Part shown: positions 17,862 through 25,531 of the stretch, piece by piece
Layout: each line of letters starts with the position of its first letter
How positions within the stretch are numbered: position 1 is the first letter of the stretch
NCBI RefSeq assembly: GCF_014199915.1
Contig: NZ_JACHOO010000007.1
Location: 1-64,000, forward strand
From: Prosthecomicrobium pneumaticum
GTDB taxonomy: Bacteria > Pseudomonadota > Alphaproteobacteria > Rhizobiales > Kaistiaceae
Direction of reading: 5' to 3'
Length of the DNA: 64,000 bases
Made by a program: the position numbers and the translations under genes
Notes under the pieces: generated by a model
Databases searched by the model: none
What the model was told of the DNA's origin: nothing
What the model saw: the letters and a program-made list of their open reading frames with translations, nothing else

Positions 17862-19121
17862 ATGCCGAGGCACCGCCGGGAACCCGCTGCGAAGGTCGGA
17901 GCACACCGCCGATCCGGCATGGCCTCCGCCGGCCGGCGGATCGCGCCGCACCGTCTCGTCCTCGGCCAGGGCGGCGCGATTCGTGGATTCAGCGTCCGCT
18001 CCTGGGTGCCCGTCGCGCTCGCCGGCGCCGGTCTCGCCATCGCCGTCCTCTATCTCGGCGCCACCTCCTATCTCGTCTTCCACGGCGATCTCGCGGCGAC
18101 GCGGGTGACGGAGGAAAGCCGGCTGCGCTCCGCCTATGAGCGCAAGCTCGCGGCGATGAAGACCGAGATCGACCATACGAAGAACCGGGCGGCGACCAGC
18201 CAGGCGGCGCTCGACGAGAAGATGGACCGGCTGCTCGGCCGGCAGGACGCGCTCGGCGAGCGCCAGCGGCTGCTCTCCTCGCTCACCGGCGCGGCGAAGA
18301 AGGCCGGCATCGAGATTCCGCCCACCCCGACGCCGCGCCCTGTCGCGAAGGGCGACCGAATGAGCAAGACGCTCGACGCCGAGGCGCTCCGCATCCGCAC
18401 CGCGAGCGCGGCGGGCGACGATGCCGAGGGCGCGATGGCCGCCCGGCTCGAGGCGCTCGACGGCGATCTCGACCGGATGGAGGGCGAGCAGCTCGCCCTC
18501 GTCGAGGCGCTCACCAAGCGCGTCGCCGGCCGTGCCACCCGCATCGCCAGCGCGCTGTCCGGCCTCGGCGTCAAACTGCCGCGCGAAGAAGGCGTCGGCG
18601 GCCCGTTCGTGCCGCTCGACGAGAACGCCCTGCCCTTTCATGAGAGTGTCGACATCCTCTCCGACCAGTTGGAGCGTTTCGCGGCGCTGCGCCGGCTGGC
18701 GCTCGCCCTGCCGCTCCGCCGTCCGCTCGGTAATGCCGAGATGACGAGTCGCTTCGGCGCCCGGCTCGACCCGTTCCTCGGCCGCCCGGCCTTCCATGCC
18801 GGGGTCGATTTCCGTGCTCCGTCGGGCACGCCCGTTCGGGCGGTCGCGGCCGGCAAAGTGGTGAAGGCGGAGTGGGAAGGCGGCTATGGCCGCATGGTCG
18901 AGATCGACCACGGCCGCGGCATCAGCACCCGCTACGGCCATATGAGCAGCATCTCCGTCTCGGTCGGAGACCGTGTCGAAGCCGGTGCCGCCGTCGGCGC
19001 GGTGGGCTCCACCGGCCGCTCGACCGGCCCCCACCTCCATTATGAAGTGCGCGTCGGCGGCGAGGCGGTCGACCCGGTGCGCTATCTCGATGCCGCGCAG
19101 AAGGTCGCCGGCCTGCTCTGA
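17862..19121 (+). CDS. M23 family metallopeptidase (LytM-type) with coiled coil
   Basis: Predicted periplasmic peptidoglycan endopeptidase or amidase activator. From the ATG at 17862 (GGAGG 11 bases upstream) the protein has 419 residues. It has a basic cytoplasmic start, one transmembrane helix (about 52-72), a charged coiled-coil region to about residue 250, then an M23/LytM domain. The domain keeps zinc ligands: His and Asp in FHAGVDF and the H-x-H pair in PHLHYEV. Because these are present, catalysis is plausible, unlike EnvC-type activators. An alternative start at 17787 adds 25 residues. It converges with prfB. Confidence 0.88.
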   Translation: MPRHRREPAAKVGAHRRSGMASAGRRIAPHRLVLGQGGAIRGFSVRSWVPVALAGAGLAIAVLYLGATSYLVFHGDLAATRVTEESRLRSAYERKLAAMKTEIDHTKNRAATSQAALDEKMDRLLGRQDALGERQRLLSSLTGAAKKAGIEIPPTPTPRPVAKGDRMSKTLDAEALRIRTASAAGDDAEGAMAARLEALDGDLDRMEGEQLALVEALTKRVAGRATRIASALSGLGVKLPREEGVGGPFVPLDENALPFHESVDILSDQLERFAALRRLALALPLRRPLGNAEMTSRFGARLDPFLGRPAFHAGVDFRAPSGTPVRAVAAGKVVKAEWEGGYGRMVEIDHGRGISTRYGHMSSISVSVGDRVEAGAAVGAVGSTGRSTGPHLHYEVRVGGEAVDPVRYLDAAQKVAGLL

Positions 19122-19137
19122 GGCGCACCGAGCCGAC

Positions 19138-19155
19138 GGCCGCCGGTGGGCGGCC
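19138..19155. terminator. Hairpin between convergent M23 and prfB genes
   Basis: GGCCGCC (19138-19144) and GGCGGCC (19149-19155) pair around a four-base loop in the 51-bp gap between two convergent genes. Neither side has a strong T tract, so it may work as a weak bidirectional terminator or only protect 3' ends. Confidence 0.4.
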
Positions 19156-19172
19156 GCCGTCCTTCGGTCGGA

Positions 19173-20304
19173 TCAGTCGATGTCGGCGATATCGCCCTTC
19201 GGCCCGCCGCCGAGCCGCTGCGCCAGCGCCGCTTCCATATAGGGGTCGAGCTCGCCGTTCAGCACATCCTGCGGGCTCGTCGATTCGACACCGGTGCGCA
19301 GGTCCTTCACCAGCTGATAGGGCTGCAGCACATAGGAGCGGATCTGGTGGCCCCAGCCGATGTCGGTCTTCGACGCGGCCTGGGCGTTCGCCGCCGCCTC
19401 CCGCTTCTCGAGCTCGAGTTCGTAGAGCCGCGCCTTCAGCATCGACCAGGCGGTCGCCCGGTTCTTGTGCTGCGAACGCTCGCTCTGGCACTGCACGACG
19501 ATGCCGGTCGGGTTGTGCGTGATGCGCACCGCCGAATCGGTCGTGTTGATGTGCTGGCCGCCGGCGCCCTGGGCGCGATAGGTGTCGATGCGGCAGTCGC
19601 TCTCGTTGATCTGGATGTCGATCGACTCGTCGACCACCGGATAGACCCAGACGCTCGCAAAGCTCGTGTGCCGGCGTGCCTGGCTGTCATAGGGCGAGAT
19701 CCGCACGAGGCGGTGGACGCCCGATTCGGTCTTCAGCCAGCCATAACTCTTCTCGCCCTTGACGAGCATGGTGGCGGACTTGATGCCCGCCTCTTCGCCG
19801 TCGTGCACTTCGAGCAGCTCGACCTTGCGGCCGCTCTTCTCGGCCCAGCGGGTGTACATGCGCAGCAGCATGTTCGCCCAGTCCTGGCTCTCTGTGCCGC
19901 CGGCGCCGGCATGCACTTCGACATAGGTGTCGTTGTCGTCCGCCTCGCCGGACAGCATCGAGGCGATCTGCCGCTTGCGGACATCCTCGGCGAGCACGCG
20001 CAGCGCGGCTTCGGCGTCGGCGACGATGCCGTCGTCGCCCTCGGCTTCACCCATCTCGATCAGTTCGATGTTGTCGGCGAGTTCGCGCTCGCTCGCGCGC
20101 ACCGCGGCGATGCTCTCGTCGAGCGTCTGGCGCTCGCGCATCAGCTTCTGGGCACGCTGCGGATCGTCCCAGAGGGTCGGCGTTTCGGAAAGGGCGTTCA
20201 GTTCGTCGAGACGGCGGAGGGCACGATCCCAGTCAAAGATGCCTCCTCAGCAGGGTGATGCCCTGCTTGATTTCGTCGACGACGCTTTCGGTCTCTGTGC
20301 GCAT
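19173..20304 (-). CDS. prfB: Peptide chain release factor 2, expressed by programmed +1 frameshift
   Basis: RF2 releases finished proteins at UGA and UAA. The gene is in two frames. A 23-codon leader starts at the ATG at 20304 and meets an in-frame TGA at 20233-20235. Slipping forward one base there continues in the frame ending at 19173, giving 376 residues, normal for RF2. The catalytic GGQ is in [11 protein letters not shown]. The stop-codon recognition loop reads SPY in [10 protein letters not shown], where E. coli has SPF. It lies downstream of mrcA in the amiC–mrcA–prfB order. Confidence 0.95.
20233..20247 (-). promoter_or_regulatory. prfB programmed frameshift site
   Basis: On the minus strand AGGAGG (20242-20247) is followed three bases later by CTT TGA C. 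This is the classical RF2 autoregulation signal: an internal Shine-Dalgarno-like sequence, a slippery CUU and a poorly terminated UGA followed by C. When RF2 is scarce, ribosomes slip +1 and make more RF2. Confidence 0.95.
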
Positions 20305-20428
20305 GCTCGCTGTCCGGAAAAGGGGGCCGGCCGGGCCGGGCCGCGAAGGCGCGCACCATAGGGAGGACGGGCGGCACTGTAAACCGGATCGGGCCGACGG
20401 CGCGGCGGCCGGTTATATGGTCGAAAGG

Positions 20429-20811
20429 ACGAGCGCAACGTCTGAGCCCCCTCTCCCGCGCCGCGGGAGAGGGCCGGGGTGAGGGTCTTCGCTTGGTCGG
20501 TTCTCGGCCGATGAAGAAGAGCCCACCCTCACCCTTCCGGCCTACGCGTCTCGGTCGCTCGCGCTCCCTGCGACGCCAAGGCCGGAAGCCCTCTCCCGCG
20601 AGCGGGAGAGGGAGGCGGTGCCGGCGGTGCGACACTGCGACCGCAATGGGCTCGAAGGCACGAGCGCAACGGCCGAGCCCCCCTCTCCCGCGGAGCGGGA
20701 GAGGGCCGGGGTGAGGGTCTTCTCTTGGCCGATGAAGGCCTACGCGTCTCGGTCGCTGACGCTCCCTGCGACGCCGAGGCCGGAAGCCCTCTCCCGCGAG
20801 CGGGAGAGGGA
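20429..20811. repeat. CCCTCTCCCGC-type palindromic repeats, duplicated block
   Basis: The 514-bp interval between mrcA and prfB holds no gene that I can support. It contains four hairpins with CCCTCTCCCGC/GCGGGAGAGGG arms. A block beginning ACGAGCGCAACG at about 20429 is repeated from about 20660 (period about 231 bp). Within it, a segment starting TACGCGTCTCGGTCGCT and running into a terminal hairpin is present twice (from about 20533 and 20741). The last hairpin lies immediately downstream of the mrcA stop and could end its transcript. Confidence 0.7.
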
Positions 20812-20818
20812 CACGCGG

Positions 20819-23248
20819 TCAGTAGAGACCGCCGGTGCCCGACATCACCGCGCGGTCGGCCTCGGGCGAGACGGTGAGCGGCTGGCCGTTCTGGTCGGTG
20901 TAGCCGATGATCGAATAGCTGTCCGGCGGGCCGGTGCCGGGCTTGAAGGCCTCGAGGATGACGCCGTCCTTGCCGGCCTCGGCGCGCAGGCCCGTGCGGC
21001 GGTCGATCGGGATCAGCTGGATGCCGGGCGGCACGCGGAACTCGACCGGCGGCTTGTCGGAGAGCGCCATCTTCATGAACTCGGTGAAGATCGGCGCCGA
21101 GACCTCGCCGCCCGTCATGCCGCGCCCCATCGGCTTCGGCTGGTCGTAGCCGATGAAGACGCCGACGACGAGATCCGGCGAATAGCCGACGAACCAGGCG
21201 TCCTTCTCGTCGTTCGAGGTGCCGGTCTTGCCGGCGATCGGCTTGCCGACGGCCTTGACCGCCGTGCCCGTGCCGCGCTGGACGACGCCTTCGAGCATCG
21301 AGGTGATCTGGTATGCCGTCATCGGGTCGAGCACCTGCTCGCGATGATCGGCGATCTCCGGCTCGTCCTGGTTCTCCCAGCGATCCGCGTTGCACGCCTC
21401 GCAGATCCGCTCCTCGTGCTTGAAGATCGTCTTGCCGAACCGGTCCTGGATGCGGTCGATCAGCGTCGGGCGGACCTGGCGACCCTCATTCGCGAACACC
21501 GAATACGCCGAGACGAGGCGCAGCACCGTCGTCTCCTGCGCGCCGAGCGCGTTCGGCAGATAGGGGCCGAGATTGTCGTAGATGCCGAAGCGCCGGGCAT
21601 ATTCCGCGACGAGCGGCATGCCCATGTCCTGCGCCAGCCGGACGGTCATGACGTTTCGCGACAGTTCGATGCCGGTCCGCAGCGTCGAGGGGCCATAGAA
21701 TTTCTGCGAATAGTTCTCCGGCCGCCAGATCGGCTGGCCGAAGCCGGGATCGTATTCGAACGGCGCGTCCATCACCACCGAGGACGGGGTGTAGCCGTTG
21801 TCGAGCGCCGCAGCGTAGACGAAGGGCTTGAAGGAGGAGCCGGGCTGCCGCATCGCCTGGGTGGCGCGGTTGAACTGGCTCTCCGAGAAGGAGAAGCCGC
21901 CGACCAGCGCCAGCACGCGGCCGGTATGCGGGTCCATCGCGACGAGGGCGCCCTCGATGTCCGGCACCTGACGCAGACGCCATGCGCCCGGCTTGCCGTC
22001 GGCCGCCTCGACATAGACGACGTCGCCGACATTGAGCCCGGCGTCCTTGCCCTTCTTCGCCGCCCACTTCATCTCGCCATAGGGGATGATGCCGGTCTCG
22101 CGGTCGGCGGCGACCGCGCCGCTGCCGTCGCGCGAGGGCTGCAGACCGATCTGCAAGCCGTCCTCGGTCTTGCCGGTCACCACGGCGAGCCGCCATTCGA
22201 GCACGTCGGAGAGCGCCGAGACCTTGGCGAGCGCCGGCCCCCAGTCGTCGCCGGTCTCGACCTTCGTCACCGGGCCGCGCCAGCCGCGCTCCTGGTCGAA
22301 CGCGACGAGACCGTTCATCAGCGCCTGCCGCGCCATCACCTGATAGGCCGGATCGAGCGAGGTGCGCACCGAAAGGCCGCCGTCATAGAGCTTTTCCTCG
22401 CCATACATGGCGAGCAGCTGGCGACGGACCTCCTCGACGTAATAATCGGCGGCGAAGAGCCGCGGCGTCGTCGAGCGCAGCTTGACGCCGAGCGGCGAGG
22501 CCTTCGCCGCAGCGCCCTCGTCCGGCGTCGCGAAGCCGTTCTCGACCATCCGGTCGATCACCCAGTTGCGCCGCTCGATCGCCCGGTCGGGATAGCGGAA
22601 CGGATTGTAGTTGTTCGGGCCCTTCGGCAGCGCGGCGAGATAGGCCGCCTCCTGCAGCGTCAGCTCGTGCACCGACTTGTCGAAATAGGTGAGCGAGGCG
22701 GCGGCGACGCCATAGGCGCCGAGGCCGAGGAAGATCTCGTTCAGGTAGAGCTCGAGGATCTTGTCCTTCGAATAGGCCTGCTCGATGCGGAGCGACAGGA
22801 TCGCTTCCTTGATCTTGCGGTCGATCGTCCGCTCGTTGGTCAGCAGGAAGTTCTTGGCGACCTGCTGGGTGATCGTCGAGGCGCCGATCATGCGGCCACC
22901 CTCGAGGAGCGCCTGCACGTTCTGCAGCGAGGCGCGGGCGAGGCCGTAATAGTCGAGGCCCGAATGGCTGTAGAAATTCTTGTCTTCGGCGGAAATGAAG
23001 GCCGCCTTGACCCGGTCGGGGATCGCCTGGATCGGCAGGTAGAGCCGGCGCTCGCGGGCGAACTCGGCGACGAGCTGGCCGTCGGCCGCGTGGATGCGCG
23101 TCATCACCGGCGGCTCGTATTTGGCGAGCACCTCATAGTCGGGCAATCCGCCGGTCAGGCCGGAGATGTACCAGGAGATGCCCGCGGCGAGGACGAGAAA
23201 GAACACGGCGGCGATCCCGAACAGGTAACCGAAGAATCGAAGAACCAT
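20819..23248 (-). CDS. mrcA: Penicillin-binding protein 1A (bifunctional class A PBP)
   Basis: Inner-membrane enzyme that polymerises glycan strands and cross-links peptides of the cell wall. The 809-residue protein has an N-terminal membrane helix (about 5-28). The GT51 glycosyltransferase domain contains the catalytic Glu in EDKNFYSHSG and GASTITQQVAKN. The transpeptidase domain has SSFK near residue 468, SRN, and KTGTSN near 673. An inserted OB-like region lies between them, as in PBP1a. The start ATG at 23248 has only a weak GGGGA upstream. It follows amiC on the same strand after a 317-base gap. Confidence 0.95.
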   Translation of the reverse strand: MVLRFFGYLFGIAAVFFLVLAAGISWYISGLTGGLPDYEVLAKYEPPVMTRIHAADGQLVAEFARERRLYLPIQAIPDRVKAAFISAEDKNFYSHSGLDYYGLARASLQNVQALLEGGRMIGASTITQQVAKNFLLTNERTIDRKIKEAILSLRIEQAYSKDKILELYLNEIFLGLGAYGVAAASLTYFDKSVHELTLQEAAYLAALPKGPNNYNPFRYPDRAIERRNWVIDRMVENGFATPDEGAAAKASPLGVKLRSTTPRLFAADYYVEEVRRQLLAMYGEEKLYDGGLSVRTSLDPAYQVMARQALMNGLVAFDQERGWRGPVTKVETGDDWGPALAKVSALSDVLEWRLAVVTGKTEDGLQIGLQPSRDGSGAVAADRETGIIPYGEMKWAAKKGKDAGLNVGDVVYVEAADGKPGAWRLRQVPDIEGALVAMDPHTGRVLALVGGFSFSESQFNRATQAMRQPGSSFKPFVYAAALDNGYTPSSVVMDAPFEYDPGFGQPIWRPENYSQKFYGPSTLRTGIELSRNVMTVRLAQDMGMPLVAEYARRFGIYDNLGPYLPNALGAQETTVLRLVSAYSVFANEGRQVRPTLIDRIQDRFGKTIFKHEERICEACNADRWENQDEPEIADHREQVLDPMTAYQITSMLEGVVQRGTGTAVKAVGKPIAGKTGTSNDEKDAWFVGYSPDLVVGVFIGYDQPKPMGRGMTGGEVSAPIFTEFMKMALSDKPPVEFRVPPGIQLIPIDRRTGLRAEAGKDGVILEAFKPGTGPPDSYSIIGYTDQNGQPLTVSPEADRAVMSGTGGLY

Positions 23249-23565
23249 ATCGCTTGCATTCCCCGGGGTCGGTCCGGGGCGTCAGTTACGCCCCTCGACA
23301 GGGCCGGACCTCCACCTGCCGCCTCGTCCCCAGCCGAAGGCGGACAGTTGAGCGATCGGCTCGCCCGTCTGCGTCCCGCGGGATGCGATGGCATGGCGGC
23401 TCGACTGGACCCGACACCCGCGTTCTTCCGGTTGCTTTGTGGAGAAACTTGGGCGCGGCCGCCCCTCGCCGGACGCGACCCGCCGCCCGTGTCCCGCAGG
23501 CCACAACGACGCAAAGGCCGCTTCGGCTGCCGCGCCGCAGGTCCGCCGAACCCCGATGGCGGGCT
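23249..23565. other. amiC–mrcA intergenic region with small hairpin
   Basis: I find no gene in these 317 bases. A perfect 7-bp hairpin (GGGGCGT 23276-23282, ACGCCCC 23288-23294, loop of five) lies 28 bases upstream of the mrcA start and is probably in its leader. It lacks a T tract and is not a convincing terminator. Confidence 0.5.
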
Positions 23566-24819
23566 TCACGGCGCGATTCCGGTCGCGACCCGCGTGGTGA
23601 AATAGCGGTCGACGGAGCGGGCGATGGCCGAGGCCGTCTTCTCCCGCCACTCCTCCGAGAGGAGCAGCTTCTCGTCCTCCGGGTTCGACAGATAGCCGAG
23701 CTCGACGAGGGCCGAGGGCACATCGGGCGCCTTCAGGACAACAAAACCCGCCTGCTGGTAGGGGCGCTTGAAGAGATTGACGTCGGGCTTGAGCTCCTCG
23801 ACGAGATTGCGGGCGAAGACGACGGAAAAGCTCTTCGTCTCGCGCCGCGCGAGGTCGATCAGGATGTCGGCGACGTCGTCCTGCGTCGGCTCGATCTCGA
23901 GACCGGCGAGCACGTCGGACTTGTTCTCCGATTCGGCGATCGAGGCGGCCATCTGGTCGGACGCCTTCTCCGACAGGGTGTAAACGGTCGCGCCACGGAT
24001 CTCCGTGCCGCGGAAGGAATCGGCATGGATCGACAGAAAGAGGTCGGCGTGGTGCCGGCGCGCGAACTCGACGCGCTCGCCGAGCCGCAGGAAGGTGTCG
24101 TCCTGCCGCGTCATCGTCACCTCGTACTGGCCGCTCGCCTCGAGCTTCTCCTTGAGGAGCTTCGCGAAGCCGAGCACGACATCCTTCTCGAGCGTGCCGG
24201 CGGTGCCGATGGCGCCCGAATCGATGCCGCCATGGCCGGGATCGATCACCACCCGCCGCCGACCGTCGTCGGGCCGCACGGAAGGCGCGGAGGGCGCCGC
24301 CGGTGCGGTCGCCGCCTCGCCGATCCGCTCGCGCCAGCGGCGGACCGATTCGAGATAGGCCGCGCGCTCGATCGGCACCAGATCGACGACGAGCCGCGCC
24401 GGCGTGTCGCCTTCGGCCGGCGCCACATAGGCCTTGTCGACCGAGACCGGCTCCGAGACGTCGAGCACGATGCGCGAGCGGCCCGGCGAGATCAGGCCGT
24501 AGCGATAGGCCGAGATCAGTCCCCTGCCCGCCTTGCCCGCATCGGTGCCGAGCGCGAAGCGCGTCTCCGGCATGTCGATGACGACCCGATAGGGATCGGC
24601 GAGCGGGAACACGGCGATCGAGGTCTGTTCGGAAAGGTCGACGGAGAAATGCGTGCGGGACGCATCGCCGCTGATCGCGGCCGCCGCGGCGGTCAGCGGG
24701 TCGGCCGCAGCCGCGGGCCGGCCCGCACAGCCGAGGGCGAGCACGAACAGAAGAACGAACAGGAGAAGGCCGGGCGACGCCCCCGTCGGCCGGGCCGCGG
24801 TCATGATCTCGTCGCGCAT
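23566..24819 (-). CDS. amiC: N-acetylmuramoyl-L-alanine amidase (AmiC-like)
   Basis: Periplasmic zinc amidase that cuts the bond between muramic acid and the peptide stem, splitting septal wall during division. From the ATG at 24819 the protein has 417 residues. A signal peptide ends around PAAAAD, an AMIN domain spans about 45-150, and an Amidase_3 domain runs from about 185 to the end. Zinc and catalytic residues are visible in VVIDPGHGGIDSGAIG, EKDVVLGFAKLL, FLSIHADSF and SALVELGYLSN. The open frame continues to 25077, but that extension has no signal peptide and is not homologous. It diverges from rne. Confidence 0.93.
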   Translation of the reverse strand: MRDEIMTAARPTGASPGLLLFVLLFVLALGCAGRPAAAADPLTAAAAAISGDASRTHFSVDLSEQTSIAVFPLADPYRVVIDMPETRFALGTDAGKAGRGLISAYRYGLISPGRSRIVLDVSEPVSVDKAYVAPAEGDTPARLVVDLVPIERAAYLESVRRWRERIGEAATAPAAPSAPSVRPDDGRRRVVIDPGHGGIDSGAIGTAGTLEKDVVLGFAKLLKEKLEASGQYEVTMTRQDDTFLRLGERVEFARRHHADLFLSIHADSFRGTEIRGATVYTLSEKASDQMAASIAESENKSDVLAGLEIEPTQDDVADILIDLARRETKSFSVVFARNLVEELKPDVNLFKRPYQQAGFVVLKAPDVPSALVELGYLSNPEDEKLLLSEEWREKTASAIARSVDRYFTTRVATGIAP

Positions 24820-25531
24820 CGGCTCCGCTTCTGGTGCCCCCGCCCGCCCCCGTCGCGGCCCTGTCTTAAACGAATAGGCGGGATTGGTTAATCCCTCCTT
24901 GCCGGACGGTCCGTCGCAGCCGATCGCCGTCCGGCACGATCGTCGGGTCGACTGAGGCCATGCCGAGGCCGTGCCGCGGCCGTTCCGAGAATCCTTGCCA
25001 AGAATCGCGCGCTTCCATAAAAGGGAAGCCACGGATTTCATCCTCCGCCCGGCTCGCTGCGCGAGCAGCGCCGGCAAAAGCGGTGGAGCGTCAGGAGCAC
25101 AGGCGCCTTCGCCATGCTCCGCGTGCGTTCTGCGGTAGCCCCGGTGGCACGGTCAGAGGATGGGTCGACCTCCTCGCCCGGCGTGCTCGCAGATCTTTCG
25201 AGCCTCTTCCGCCTCGCGAGGACGAGACGATCCGACGGGCGGCGCGCCGCATGCGAGCGCGCGTCCCGGACCACATCTCTCGCGGACGGCCTGCCGTCCG
25301 TTCCGAAGCGTTCAGACGAGGCCACGAGCGCAGCCTTATGATCCGGTCCATTCCGCTCCCCCAGGGACAGCGCTGCCCGGCGATCGCCGGTGCGGCGCGT
25401 CTCGCGGTGTCGGCCGGGCGCTCCCCCACCATCCACCACCCATCGCTATTCGGCGCGACGGCGCCGCACCCTGCCGAGGCGCCGCGCGCCGGCCGGGGAG
25501 CGGCGCGGCCGCGCCCAGGAGACATGCCGAT
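24820..25531. other. amiC/rne divergent region and long rne leader
   Basis: No gene is supported in these 712 bases. A perfect 9-bp inverted repeat (GCCGGACGG 24901-24909, CCGTCCGGC 24927-24935) sits near the amiC side. A weak promoter-like pair (TTGCCA 24995-25000, CATAAA 25016-25021) points toward rne. If it is used, the rne leader would be about 500 bases, which fits the known habit of RNase E mRNA being autoregulated through a long 5' untranslated region. Confidence 0.4.

Noticed and set aside
20141-20304. prfB as a frameshifted pseudogene or sequencing error
   Set aside because: The AGGAGG…CTT TGA C signal is complete and is the known functional frameshift.
24715-24819. Lipoprotein signal on AmiC
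   Set aside because: The sequence before the Cys (ALGC) is not a proper lipobox, and a normal signal-peptidase site (PAAAAD) follows.
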